64,000 nucleotides of DNA, from contig CM074179.1 of assembly GCA_037179385.1 (NCBI GenBank), positions 6,510,001 to 6,574,000 of the forward strand. The letters are read 5' to 3'. A program made the position numbers and the translations under genes. A model generated the notes under the pieces. That model was not told the DNA's origin. It saw nothing but the letters and a program-made list of their open reading frames with translations, and did no database searches. This document shows, piece after piece, positions 8,335 to 19,400 of this stretch (position 1 is its first letter; every line of letters starts with the position of its first letter). Source of the DNA: Holothuria scabra. Taxonomy: Eukaryota > Echinodermata > Holothuroidea > Aspidochirotida > Holothuriidae.

Positions 8335-9344
8335 GGGTGCAGAACATAAAGATGCTGCAGTATTTGCTGTAGCCGTTAGGCTTCCGCCTTTTTGGCCCCA
8401 AGACCCAGAGGTCTGGTTCGCTCAGGTAAGCCCAGTTTGATACCAAGGGCATAACACCGGGAGCAAACTAAGTAAAATTATGCTGTAGCTGCCCTTAGTC
8501 CAGAGTATGCTTTGGGAGTTAGGAATTTAATAATCAACCCCCAGCTAGGAATCAGTACCGGGCATTCAGAGGAGAACTGAATAAGCGAACTTCTGAGTCG
8601 GAACGAAAACGACTTCACCAATTGCTCCGAGCAGAAGATAAGGTGATAGGAAACCCACTCAGTTTTTACGTCGCATGCGACATCTATTAGGAGATCGTAC
8701 CTTAGGCGACAGTATTTCAAAACAACTGGTCCTTCAGAGGCTACCCACTAATAACTAATACACAATTAGTTTTAGCCTCCATTAGTGACACAGCCAGTGT
8801 TGAACAGTTAGCTGTTACAGCCGATAAGATCCTAGAGGTACATCAGGAGTCTACTGCTGAGCCAGCAGCAGCAGCAGTGGCTGCAGTGTCGCAATCACCT
8901 ACTTTGGCGAAATGTAGTGAACTGGAAGCTCAGGTGGCAGCCCTAACCAAACTGGTTGAAGCTTTGACTAGGCAATTAAGGGGAGGTGACCCTCTACCTC
9001 AACCCCAACGAGGGCGTTGTCCTTCTAGGCCTAATTCATCAAATCGTAGGGGTCGTGGGCGTGGCCGTAGATCTAGTTCCCCGCTGGAGAGCATTGCAGT
9101 TATCATTGGAGGTGGGGGCATCAAGCACGGCTGTGTGTTCTACCATGTACTTTTTCAAACACCAACGCCAGCAAGTAAGAACGACTACCTTGTCTGGCCA
9201 TAGTACTACTAGGAGTCGTCACTTTTACATTCGTGATAAAATTACTGGCTCAAATATTTAATTGATACTGGTGCTGACATAAGTGTATTGCCTGTGTCCA
9301 AGTTTGGCAAACGAGGGCCGCCTACCTTTTCATTGCAGGCTGCT
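8335..9344 (+). pseudogene. gag of gypsy 2
   Basis: The N-terminal signature LPPFWPQDPEVWFAQV (about 8370-8420) opens a capsid-type gag. It is followed by stops, then RTSESERKRLHQLLRAED (about 8598-8650), a degraded stretch, and NTQLVLASISDTASVEQLAV (about 8759-8820). An AQVAALTKLVEALTRQL coiled coil and an R/G-rich basic patch (NRRGRGRGRRSSSP) follow. A WYH/FYQW...C-x-P-x-C finger-like motif near 9110-9150 would bind RNA. This arrangement is typical of a widespread gypsy gag family. Stops and shifts disable it. Confidence 0.8.
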
Positions 9345-9680
9345 AATTCATCTAATCGTAGGGGTCGTGGGCGTGGCTGTAGATCTAGTTCACCCCGCTG
9401 GAGAGCATTGCTTTTATCAGTGGGGGTGGGGGCATCAAGCACGGCCGTGTGTTCCACAATGTACTTTTAACCAATCAAACCCGCCTCAGTCAAACACCAA
9501 CGCCAGCAAGTGAGAACGACTACCTTGTGTGGCCATAGTAATACTGGGAGTTGTCACGTTTACATTCGTGATAGAATTAATGACACCAAATATTTAATTG
9601 ATACTGGTGCTGACAAAAGTGTATTGCCTGTGTCCAAGTTTGGTAAACGAGTGCCGCCTACCTTTCCCTTGCAGGCTGCT
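9032..9680 (+). repeat. tandem duplication of gag finger and protease active site
   Basis: The block from about 9032 (AATTCATCAAATCG) to 9344 is repeated from about 9345 (AATTCATCTAATCG) to 9680, with a period near 313 bp in the first copy and a slightly longer second copy. Each unit carries the R/G-rich patch, the finger-like motif and a retropepsin site. In the first copy a one-base change splits the site across frames; the second is intact as LIDTGADKSVLP. Confidence 0.85.
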
Positions 9681-9830
9681 AACAAAACTATTATTAAGCC
9701 ATACGGGGTCATTTACTGTCGACCTAGGCTTAAGGCTGACTTCACTATAGCGGATGTACAATGTGCAACTTTGGGTGCCGATTTCCTTGGTTATTATAAT
9801 TTAGTAATTGACGGCACCGACGCAGATTAA
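9510..9830 (+). CDS. aspartic protease of gypsy 2 (second, intact copy)
   Basis: The 106-codon frame holds YIRDRINDTKYLIDTGADKS with the D-T-G active site and a following SVLP. A hydrophobic flap region and the C-terminal ATLGADFLGYYNLVIDG end follow, where L-G-A-D-F-L replaces the usual I-I/L-G-R. Its length fits a single retropepsin monomer, which acts as a dimer to cleave gag-pol. The ATG at 9510 is internal to the polyprotein and not a real start. It is the second unit of a tandem duplication. The domain is undamaged, but its element is dead. Confidence 0.8.
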   Translation: MRTTTLCGHSNTGSCHVYIRDRINDTKYLIDTGADKSVLPVSKFGKRVPPTFPLQAANKTIIKPYGVIYCRPRLKADFTIADVQCATLGADFLGYYNLVIDGTDAD

Positions 9831-9899
9831 TCGAAATCACTGCTTCCCTTCAAATTTCAGGGGCACCATCCAAACGGCCATCTCCATCACCAACCTACT

Positions 9900-10980
9900 C
9901 CCTGGTGTCAGAGAACCATAGGCTTTTGAACCAGTTCCCTCAGTTAACACCACCTAATTATCGGGTCACTAGTGTTAAACATTCGGTGTTTCACCAAATG
10001 GTCACCAAGGAGATTAACGCCAGATAGCACATGCTCCAGCTCGGCAGTATTAGACCAGCAAAAGGTTAGTTAGTTAGTTAGATGGGGCTTAACGACACAC
10101 CAACACGAATGTGTTATATAGTGTCACCAAGTTAGGCTAAGTTACAACTGGGGTAAAACCCAGAAAAGAGAAAAGTGACGGTAAAAAAGGTAAAACATGG
10201 GGTTGAATTCGACTAAAATGGTTACAGAGTGGGAGTCATGTCAGAAATTTCTCTAAAGTTTACTTTCCTTGAGAAAGCCAAGAACAAGGGAAGAATCCGT
10301 TTGTTCAAACAAGGTTTTCAGGTCGGGCACCGTGTAGACCAGCAAAAGGAAATTGGGCCTCAGCTTTGCAGGTGGTCCCTAAGAAGACTGGTGATTGGCG
10401 CTACTATGTGGCGATTACAGGGCTCTTAGTAGACTAACAGTACCGGATACATAACCTATACCCCGTATCCATGATTTTACGGCAAATTTAAGCGGTACTT
10501 CGATGGCCTATCACCAGATATCAGTAGAACCTAGTGGCATTCCAAAAACCGCCTTTACGATACCCTTTGGGTGTTTTGAGATCCTACATATGCCCTGAGA
10601 TCGTCAAAGGTTCATAGACGACGTTTTGAGGGGCTTACCGTTCGCCTACGCTTATATGGATTTATTGGTGGCTAGCAACTCCCCCGAGGAACACATGTCC
10701 CATCTTGGGCAACTTTTTGAGAGATTGGACAAGCACGGTATCATAATCAACCATGCGAAATGTACGTTTCAAGTTCCCTCTTTAGATTTCCCTGGTCACA
10801 GGGTTGATAGTTCCGGCGTAAGACCTATTCGGCATAAGATACAGGCTATCCAAAATTTTGCGGAACCAAAGTCTCTTACCCAGTTACGTAGATTTTTAGG
10901 CCTAATTAATTTTTACAGGTGTTTCATTCCAATGTGCGCCTCTATTGTACAGCCATTAACAGATTTGCTTGCAGGAAAAA
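9900..10980 (+). pseudogene. reverse transcriptase of gypsy 2 (broken)
   Basis: RT entry is recognisable before and after a SINE-like insert: QLGSIRPAK (about 10032-10060) and NWASALQVVPKKTGDWRYY (about 10350-10405). Stops and gaps follow. The YxDD box reads AYMDLLVASNSPEEHMSHL (about 10650-10700) with one catalytic Asp missing. The thumb AKCTFQVPSLDFPGHRV and LRRFLGLINFYRCFIP are well kept to about 10990. The missing Asp removes polymerase activity. Confidence 0.85.
10051..10349 (-). mobile_element. SINE-like insert with 15-bp target duplication
   Basis: TAGACCAGCAAAAGG flanks the insert at 10051-10065 and 10335-10349; the insert is 10066-10334. On the minus strand it ends in CTAACTAACTAA, a short-tandem tail, preceded by a conserved GTGTCGTTAAGCCCC-like block. 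That block resembles the shared 3' domain of invertebrate SINEs of the MetaSINE type (from memory). The orientation follows from the tail. It interrupts the RT of gypsy 2 and is therefore younger. Confidence 0.65.
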
Positions 10981-11084
10981 GGAAGGATTAGTCCATTCCG
11001 TTGCAAGGAGATGCACTTACAGCATTCAAAGAAATTAAGTCTGGTTTGCTAAGTGCCACACTTTTACTACATCCAATTCAACGG

Positions 11085-11600
11085 ATAAGTTATGTTTGAC
11101 TGTTGATGCTTCCAATGTTGCTGTAGGCGGTGTTTTACAGCAAAATGTAAATAGTGTGTGGAAGCCAATTGCATTTTTTTCCACGTAGCCTCTCCCCTAC
11201 TCAAATGAGGTACAGTACATGTGAGAGAGAGAGAGAGAGAGAGAGAGCTGTTAGCAATTTATTCGTCCATTAAGTATTTCAAGCATATGCTTGAGGGTCC
11301 CGCATTTTATAAACTTACCGACCACAAGCAACTAACATATGTTTTAAAAGCTAAACCTGATAGACATTCGCCTAGAGAGATCAGGCAGCTTGATAACATC
11401 GCCCAATTTACCACGGATATCCGTTATATTAAGGGCACACAAAACACTGTTGCGGATTCACTATCTCCTAACACGTGTTCTGTAACTAATCTAGCCACTA
11501 CTCGTAACTTTCCCCCTAATTTAGAGGACATTGCGTCTGAACAAGGAAAAGATGAACTTTTTTCAGCTATTAGGATCATCTTCCTTGAAGGTTCAGGCCG
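11085..11600 (+). pseudogene. RNase H and tether of gypsy 2
   Basis: LTVDASNVAVGGVLQQ with the first catalytic Asp (about 11097-11145) is followed by PIAFFST and a stop. A (GA)n run encodes an E-R repeat, then ELLAIYSSIKYFKHMLEG with the Glu helix and YKLTDHKQLTYVL with the third acidic position. The end TQNTVADSLS (about 11435-11465) is the standard gypsy tether motif. The frame is otherwise open from 11221 to 11607. The enzyme degrades RNA in RNA:DNA hybrids during replication. Confidence 0.85.
11222..11249 (+). repeat. (GA)n microsatellite inside RNase H
   Basis: A run of about 13 GA dinucleotides sits where the conserved E-R-E of the RNase H helix is encoded. It keeps the reading frame and adds repeated E-R pairs. 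It probably grew by slippage from the original GAGAGAG codons. Confidence 0.85.
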
Positions 11601-12029
11601 TACCTAGGCCGTATGTCCCCTGTAAGTTCTGATGCACTGTTTTTCACTCACTCCATGATTTATCTCACCCAGGTATTGCTGCAACAAGGAAGCTTATTTC
11701 TGGCAGATATGTTTGGGAGGGCATGAATAAGGACATTAATGCCTGGTCAAGGTCTTGTTTGCAATGTCAAAAGTCCAAAATTCATCGGCATACTTAGGGT
11801 CGTTTAGGTTCTTTTGAGTCACCAGAACGTAGATTCACTCATATTCATGTGGACATTGTCGGTCCTTTACCGCCTTCCCAACAATTACACTTACCTGTTA
11901 ACCATAGGATGTAATGCAAAAGGTTCAGGACCACCTCATACCACCCTATGGATAATGGATTAGTAGAGCGGTTTCATCGCCAGCTTAAGAGCTCAATTAA
12001 AGCTCACCCTCAACTTACTGCTTACAGAG

Positions 12030-12867
12030 AAGCATTACCATTAATTCCTGCAGTTCGGGAGATAACCGTTTTCGGGGGAAAATGAGAATTCACCCGATCG
12101 GGAGAAAATTTGCATGTATATTCATGAGCACTTAGTGTGTACCTCTTCACAGTCGTCGCTTTGTTTTATAAATGTGGATATGTTCAAATACAAAGTAATT
12201 GTTCACCACCACAGACAGAAATCTTAAGAAACTTTCAAGAACCTACTAATGGGCTCAACTGCTAGCACGAGTAACTTACACAACTTTCTGCAGAAAAAAT
12301 TGAACAGATCTTGTGGCTGTATCGCGTCTATAATTTAAGCTTAGGACACAGAACCGTGGCAAAATTGCTCGATATCTCTAAATTTGCCCGGTGAGCTACC
12401 AAACATGATCCGGCTTTTTTGTTCCCCTAGCAACAGAGTTCCTCAATATTCCAAAATTTCTCTTTCCTAAGACCGATTAAATTTTCCAGGTGTTTTAAAC
12501 GTTTGTTTCCGTTTAAATTGCGCGGTAGGATCGCAAAGCATCAGGGGAAAAATTTGAAAATGGCGCCACCCATGGCAGCATTTTCCCCCGATCGGGTGAA
12601 AAACCATTTTCCCCCGAAAGAGGTTATCTCCCGAACTGTCCTGGGCATGACGTTAAACTGCATCCAGGGTGTGGCTTCTGTTCTATTCAGCCAGTCTAGA
12701 GCAGGACCACACATGTTTGCCCTTTAGAGGGCGTATTTGTCCACTTGGGACGTTCAGCTCCTTAAGAGGGCAGAACTCCTTCGGGAGTAAATGTTTGGTT
12801 TTCGCCCCTTGGCTCTTCGCCAGTGAGTCGTGGGGACTTTTAGAAAAAAAAGCATTACCATTAATTC
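12030..12867 (+). mobile_element. poly(A) retroposon with 18-bp target duplication
   Basis: AAGCATTACCATTAATTC is present at 12030-12047 and 12850-12867, and the insert ends in GAAAAAAA, as expected for a target-primed retroposon on +. Its 3' 110 bp (CTCCTTAAG ... GTCGTGGGGACTTT) matches a short minus-strand insert at 24811-24911, which also has a long target duplication. Both therefore share a SINE-like 3' end. An inverted-repeat unit occupies most of the 5' portion. Confidence 0.75.
12046..12643. mobile_element. 588-bp terminal-inverted-repeat unit inside the retroposon
   Basis: CAGTTCGGGAGATAACC at 12051 is inverted at 12638. The match extends inward through TTTCGGGGGAAAATG and CACCCGATCGGG. 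TCCTG flanks both sides (12046-12050, 12639-12643), a possible 5-bp target duplication. No transposase is encoded. Its left end lies three bases from the retroposon's own end, so it is unclear whether it inserted later or was carried in with the RNA. Confidence 0.6.
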
Positions 12868-13493
12868 TACAAGATATTCGTGTACCACCTTGTTGGTGAA
12901 TTTATACACCCGTGTGAAAATTCAGCCATTCCAGACGATACTTATGTTGATAGACTGAAATCTCACATGGCAAAACTACGCCCAGCTCTGACTAGGCCTA
13001 CCTCTCGGTCAAGCCACATTCCCAAAGATCTAGCTACTTGCACGCATGTGAGATCACGTAGCGATGGTGTCAAACAACCCTTACAGTCACCTTATTCAGG
13101 GCCTTATCGAGTCCTTGACAGGAAGGACAAGCATTTCACCATTAGCATTGACGGACGTCGTTCCATAGTTGGTATCGATAGGCTTAAAGTTGCTTATACC
13201 GACGATTTCAGTGATACTACTGATTCTGGCCAGGCAATGCCACCTTAACCAACACCTACCCCATCCCCTAACCCAGCTATTTCTACACCTGGAGTGGTGC
13301 CACACCCTGCATCTGACACTAAGTCAATTTTAAAGAAGTCAGATGATAAGACCACTACTACTCGGTCTGGTAGAAAAGTACACTGGCCGAAAAGGTACCT
13401 ACAGATTGTCCATTTTTAGTAAGTTTTTACTTTGTCCCTGACTTTCTAATTCATTAGTTATCGGGGGGGGGGGGGTGGGGGGTGGGGAACTAA

Positions 13494-14019
13494 TGTAGCA
13501 CTTGCGCTTCAAATAATTTCATTCGAGTGCAAAATATACATATTCATAGGTTGTCCCAGTGCAACTTCATATTTACATAAGCTGCGTGTGCAGTGGACCG
13601 GACTGACCAATCACGCGTACGATTTTCGTGGTGAGCAGGCATGTTACGGTCAGGAGGTCATCACTAGCATTAAGTGAGCGACGCAGGCAAGTCGTGGATA
13701 CCAACTCCGCTGAAGTTTCCGAATTAACCGTCCTCGACTTTGACACGACAGTACTTACTGCACTTGGAATTACCTACCAAAATTTCGGAGATATCTACAA
13801 GAAATTATTCGTCTCACCAACACATCAGTCCTGTGTAGTCGGGCAGCAGCTGGCAGCTCGACAATTTTTACTTGGGACTGAGGTGTTGCGTGCGGCGATA
13901 ATACCAGTTCCACAACATCGCCGAGCACGAGGTCCTTACAGCGGCGCCATTTTGTTGCGGCCCTGGCGTTAAAGGTTTTCATAAATGGAGGCCAGACCAT
14001 TTCACTTTACATCCCTAAA
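13494..14019 (+). repeat. 3' LTR of gypsy 2
   Basis: After a G-rich polypurine tract (13463-13487) and GAACTAA, the LTR begins TGTAGCACTTGCGC and ends CATCCCTAAA. The last 90 bp match the 5' LTR end at 5482-5571. At about 526 bp it is far longer than the recognisable 5' copy. A 114-codon frame inside is not considered coding. Confidence 0.7.
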
Positions 14020-14797
14020 GTGTCACCAAGTTGGACAGTTACAGAGACTAAGTGTTTAGAGAACCATACTGTAGTTTTGTTCCAAAGTGAAGTCATAATA
14101 ACTTATGGAATATTAAAAGTTAAAATTCCTGCAAAGATGTGGTGATGATTAGTATATTCCTGTGTATATTCAAAAATAACGTATGTCAAGTGCGATTATT
14201 GAAGTAAATATTATACATCATTGTCGTATCTTTATTTCTTTCTTCATGTTGTTGAAAATCTGGCAGAGAATAATTCTGAGTAAAGAAAAGGTGTTTGGTA
14301 AAACCAGATGATATTTGTGTCTGCATTATATTTGCTCAGAATGTAAGCCTTTTTTTTTTCATTTTAGTGGGTGCTGATCGGGTTAATTTTTTTCTACCTG
14401 CGTCGTTGTTGTTCGTTAACATTTCTGGCTGTTTTTTTTTTTTTGTTAGTCAACACCAGCCACACTGCATTCCAACCATATTTTGATGATATTACCATCT
14501 CATGTCATTGAAGGTCATCATTCTCTCAAAGAAAATGTCAAAAGCACCTTTTAAAACACAAGAGCAAAGAAGAATCTATGTACTACCCAAAATAAGAAGG
14601 AATTTCCAAAACTTTCTCCGAAGTTCAAATGGTGCTACAGGTATGAATATCAGTGAACAGACTATTCCAAAGCTTGGGACATGTAAGAAAAGGAGGTTCA
14701 CATGAATTAGGATAAACCCAGCTGACCTCATCCTGACTTGTTGGTGGAGTGCAACGGCTTCTAGTTTTAATTCACATTTAATCATTCAGATATACAG
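14020..14797. other. no recognised feature
   Basis: AT-rich sequence with T runs (14349, 14434). An open stretch at 14502-14705 rich in K and R lies upstream of the Tigger remnant and could be its decayed DNA-binding end, but I find no helix-turn-helix motif. Confidence 0.4.
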
Positions 14798-15250
14798 GTG
14801 TCAACCAGCAGTAATCTAGTCAGCACCTTCAAGGGAAAGTTTCAGAAGTTCATCGAGGAGAAAGAACTCACTGCAGATCAGATTTACAACGGCGACGAAA
14901 CAGGGCTCTTTTGGGGGGTCTTACCGAAGCGGACTCTGGCATTTGGACATGAGACTTCCGCGGCAGGAGTCAAGAAGGGCAAGGAGCGGGTGACCTTCTT
15001 CGGGTGGCGTATGCCTCCGGCACTCACAAGTTACCAGTGACATTCATCCACACAAGGCCGAGACCAAAAACGTAAACATGAGCAACCTTTCGAGGTTCAC
15101 CACAAAAATGGCAACCGAGAGGAGAGTTTTCCGACAAAAGAGAATGGCAGACTTTTTCGGAAAAAAAGTTACTGGCGGGTCTCCTCGAACTTACCAATAA
15201 CAAGCTTAAAAAGGAAAAAAAGGACTTCAAAACAGTCCTTTTCAGAACTA
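14798..15250 (+). pseudogene. pogo/Tigger-type DDE transposase fragment
   Basis: The frame contains FKGKFQKFIEEKELTADQIY followed by NGDETGLFW, the first catalytic Asp box of pogo/Tigger (jerky-like) transposases, then LPKRTLA and KKGKERVTFFG. After a frameshift near 15008 the conserved ASGTHKLPV is readable. The N-terminal DNA-binding domains and the later D and D/E boxes are missing or unreadable. The family assignment is firm from these motifs, and the copy is dead. Confidence 0.8.
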
Positions 15251-15540
15251 GAACAGTCCTTTTAGGACTAAATCTTTTTAGGATTAATTGCAGAATGGCT
15301 CCCCGTGCCGAGTCTTGGGTAACGCTAAGTGTCTGCTGATTTTTTTGTCTAGATTTTCAGGCATTAAAAGGAGTGAAAAGGGGATGGAAGTAGTTTCCCT
15401 CACCACAATGCAATTTATTTTCCTAAAAAGGAACATCTCTCAAAATTCAAATAACTTACACAGATCCTGCACCAAAGAGAGCAGTATAAGGCAGTGTAAG
15501 AATCTGTAAATGCTCTCAGTGTCGATGACAGAAACAGCCA

Positions 15541-16475
15541 TTAATCGTTTCCTTTATCCCCTCTTGTGGCATCCAGGCCCTGTTCTGGCTGCTCCAGAGG
15601 GTGTCCTGGTGCGACTCGAGAGGACTGTGTTTAGTTTTAGATGGAGCTGGTTAGGAGAGGAACGGTATACCAGGATCTTAGGTGTATAAGGTTGGGCCTT
15701 GTTGCTTTTTCTTTTCAAGCTTCGTTGTCTCCTGACCAAGTGTGTTTTATAGTGCTGTGGACAGCAGAATGCAGAATACATTTTGCCCTTTGGGGGGGGG
15801 GGGGGGGTGTCGGGGGGTCGGTCCTTTCCCTGCCTGTTTGATAACATTGAACCTCACAACTGGAGACCCACGGGGTCATACAGTCAAATGACGGAACCGC
15901 CCCGTTTCTAAGTCTACAGCGGGGGACGTTTCGCAGTCGAGTGCAAGAGGCCTATACCGGGCTGTTTTTGATGGATTGGTTGACCAGGTCCAATCCAACC
16001 ACTATGCTTCAGTGCCGGGGGTGTGTGGCGCGTAGTACTCAGCAGAAAATTAGATTACCGCAATTGTGAGTAGGTCACACGTGTTTTGGCAGTGTGACTT
16101 TGTAGCTCTCATGTGGGAATGGTTTCAAGTCCTGACTGATCGCCCAACGTGCAGCACCTGGGCGGTCAGCCAGGACTATGCCTTTTACGGTCTTTCACCC
16201 TCGGTGTGCAATACAAGTGTTCGGGGCATAGTTACCCTTTTTTCGGCCTCCATAAAGCTGGCCTTATGGAGAAACCGATGAAATATTATATTTAGGGGGT
16301 GGAGAGGACTGTGGATATTGGTAAGGGCGGAGGTTTGACTGAGGGTTGAGTCCGACCTCGTTCGTTTCCAATGTCGGCGTTCGGTAGGCGATGGGGTTCA
16401 CTTGTTTCAGCGAGGGCAGACCAGGTGGTAGTTAGTTTGCAAATATTGATTTCGTTTGTAAATATGTTTGTACTG
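15541..16475 (+). mobile_element. L1/Tx1-like non-LTR element, 3' fragment A
   Basis: The 5' portion is a near-copy of 60955-61190: a connection domain with LERTVF/RFLW-like and RRGTVYQDLR-like segments. Further on, RSHVFWQCDFVALMWEWFQ (about 16070-16125) is the C-terminal zinc-ribbon-like end of non-LTR ORF2 proteins, followed by ASIKLALWRNR and the 3' UTR. A G run near 15791 and several stops break the frame. It also provides the uninterrupted version of the site where gypsy 3 inserted. Confidence 0.8.
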
Positions 16476-19400
16476 TAGGATCATGAATATCTTACTCTCC
16501 AGGGAATAGCCCTTTTGTGTTTTGTGGTCTCAGAGGCCTTTTGTGGTCATAAGAGGTTTCTTGTAGGTTCAGACTGTTGTTCATTACTCTCACAGAAGAG
16601 AAAGAAGAACAATACATGATTCTTGGAACTCTGTTAGTTAACAGTTCGTAGGTGTACGGTACTACACGTACACCAACCGTCGGAATCTTGACCAAAACAT
16701 TTTGATCTGAGGTTTGAATCCCTTAGTATCCTAACAATAAGATCTTCTGTAGTAGGAGATCTTCTGCAGTGACTATGTACACAAACTTTTGACACCTGAA
16801 GACAAAACACTTTGGTTCCCAAAGTCATAGCTGGATCGCAAAGACTGCTGCACCTTTTTTAATACAGTGTGTGCTGTAGTCAGCATGCCTCAATTAAGCA
16901 AATTCAAAGATTCAATATATCCCAGCTTAGTTGAACTGGTCAAGAATGTCCAACATATGTCACTGACATGTGCAAAACGTCCTCAAATTAAAATCTGAAA
17001 CTCATTGCTTGCAAAAATAGTGACGGGGAGTACTGCATATTGTTAAGATTTCTTTTGTAAACCGTGTGTAAATTCTCTCTTAATACTGCTCCTATAGATA
17101 ACAGTTTGGTTAAAGGCATTAATATTTCTGAAGTAAATATTTTATGTTTTTTTTTTTTAATAAACCACTCAGTGTGTAGCAATGCTGCCAGCGTCTATAA
17201 AATTAAGGACAACATGCGCCATACATAGCACGTCAATTATTCAGTGTCATATATTTGCATATTTGGCTCATGTTCATTGATGGTAAGAGAGTGAAATAGA
17301 AATTTCTAAGTGCTTGCATGTTACACGCTGAAAAAAAAGTTCATACCACTTTGTTGCCTGCATAGCCATATTAAAACTTCAACCTATGCAAAATTAATAC
17401 ATTACACAATTCCTCGATTGTCTTTGCCAGGTGTACTGTAGAAGAAATATATTGCAACAGCGTTCTTTTAACGTAAACTAAATGAGTGGCCCTAACCAGA
17501 ATTTAATAAGTTTCATGAAATTAGTGCTTTGCAATTTCACCTGTGCTTAACAAAGGGAAATTATCCTGTCATTTATGATGATCAATATAGCTCTCAACAG
17601 GTTTATTTTTTCAAATAGTTATATGTTACACGTCTCTCCAGTATTTTCCCACATTCAGGATATAACGATCTGTCTTCAGGTTTTATACGGATAAAATCAG
17701 TGGCTTTTCCAGTCTGTATTCCAAATGACCTTAGGCTAGAATGTGGTGCCACACTTTCTTTGGACTCATTGCCCGGACTTTTGTTTCTTGTAACCACACT
17801 TTTCTCAAAGGGTGACCAGTTTCTTTGCCAGCTGTGAACTGGAATCAGACAAGGCCATAAATGTTTAGATTCCCTAAAATTATTATCTGAACTGACAGCA
17901 AGATGGTAGACAGCGCAGTGCAAGTGCGTATAATTATCACATGCATGAGAGGAAAATCAGTCACGCTTTTAGAAGAGAATTACGTGAAGATTATCTTGCA
18001 CACACACTATTAAGTTGGTACGTTCTTGAAGGGTAGGCCCTGTAGAAAATCCACTACTTTGGATCTGTAGTTTCCTGATGTTACCTTCGATGTTTCTGCC
18101 CTTCCACCTCCAACCATACTAAAACCGTATTTTCATATAGAAGAGGAAACCGACAGGGTTTGGATACCCTGCTGGGTTACAGATGGGATGTTTTGATAAA
18201 GGATAGTAGCGTATGATCCGTTGCACGTATCGTAGTCAAATAAAGTTGAAATGTTATGTAGTGTTGCATTTGGATCATCCTGTGCCCAGTAATCTGGAAG
18301 AATGTCATTGAACAGCATTGGCTCATGAGGTGATCACTTAGTAGAAAAGTAAGAGATCATAGAGCTCCTCTCCAGATGCAATCTTCAGGAGGAGCATTGT
18401 CACTTTCTAGAATGAGCATGTATAACAGAAAAGTCCATGTGTTGGGTAGACTGGTCTAAGAGACCACATAAATATCATGGAATGAAACAAAATGTTTAGC
18501 TACATCTTTTCCTGCGGCTGAAGCTCGAAAAAAGATCATGGCAATTTCTTTCATAATCGGTGAAGTTTATTTTTGGGCGTAGGTGCGCTCCATTACCTCA
18601 TACCCAGTTCTGAAAGCTGTCTCATGGTTGTGGAGTGACAAGACTGTCAGTAATTTTCTAAAGCTAGTTGAATATATATCCATTAGGTGGTGGGTACTGT
18701 GCTGACAGGACATCACATCACAAATTATTGTAAGGTAAATGCTTTCACATCAACACACTTGTAGAAAAGTAGTGCTACAAATTCAGTTGTAGCCCCAAAT
18801 GAAGTGAGCGCAATATTGTAGGCTTGTGACTCTCGAAAACCACAACCAAATTTAGTGTACCCAAATTACGAGTTGCACGCATTTAAGGGGCATCCAAAAG
18901 ATGGCAATTTCAAAGTCTTTTACTTTTATGTATTACTACATGTATTATATTTTACTAACTCAATAAGATGTTGCAAAAAGCATCGGGGCGCACCTTGTGC
19001 AATTGATGCTTTGCCTAAGTTATGTTATTTTGTAATTTTTTATGTTTGGCAGGACTCGCAAATTTGAAAAGAGGTCCACTGTTGGATGCTCTAAATGTGA
19101 TGTGTAATGTAAGGTCAACCCATTTATCCATGTCATTTGCATGAATGGTGCAGAATTCCTTGCAGATTTAAAGGAATGGCACCACCAGGGTGGTGCAATT
19201 GCTTAGTGTTTAATGGCACAGTACACTGCAACAAGGGTAGTACTTCATTTGGCTTCCAAGATGTAATGAATATTATTCCTCTGCTCTGTCCCAACAAAGT
19301 TACAAATGGGTTAATTGAAAGATGTGTCAGTGAAGAATATTGCAGAAGACTGCATCACTGGTTAGTTAATTAGTTACAGTTTTACCTATTGGTTCAAGTC

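Larger units (their letters stand above)
11630..13260 (+). pseudogene. integrase of gypsy 2, internally deleted and interrupted
   Basis: The zinc-binding part reads HDLSHPGIAATRKLI and SCLQCQKSK (about 11650-11775). The core starts with FTHIHVDIVGPLPPS and its first Asp (about 11830-11880). The sequence then jumps to TSYHPMDNGLVERFHRQL with the catalytic Glu (about 11930-11980), so the segment with the second Asp is deleted. A retroposon splits the next helix at 12048. The C-terminal part resumes after 12868 and ends in DGRRSIVGIDRLKVAY (about 13150-13200) and a TRSGRKVHWPKRYL tail near 13360-13405. Confidence 0.85.
5376..14019 (+). mobile_element. Ty3/gypsy LTR retrotransposon 2 with extra 5' ORF, heavily invaded
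   Basis: A 5' LTR remnant, a TTGGTGACCCCGAG primer-binding site, an SGNH-like ORF, gag, protease, RT, RNase H, integrase and a 3' LTR lie in one orientation. The two LTR ends match over 90 bp (5482-5571 and 13930-14019, about 80 identities). Later insertions at 6129-7122, about 7416-8131, 10066-10334 and 12048-12849 break the coding regions. RT and protease are also decayed, so the copy is inactive. The gag and integrase C-terminus resemble a gypsy lineage common in arthropods and marine invertebrates. Confidence 0.85.

Noticed and set aside
13628..13972. 114-codon open frame in the 3' LTR
   Set aside because: Lies within the LTR, has no recognisable domain and no counterpart in the 5' LTR.
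14021..14045. GTGTCACCAAGTT shared with the SINE-like insert at 10121
   Set aside because: Only about 13 exact bases; too short to claim a second SINE copy.
17603..18318. Two minus-strand open frames as a possible host gene
   Set aside because: No shared phase, weak splice signals and no recognisable motif.
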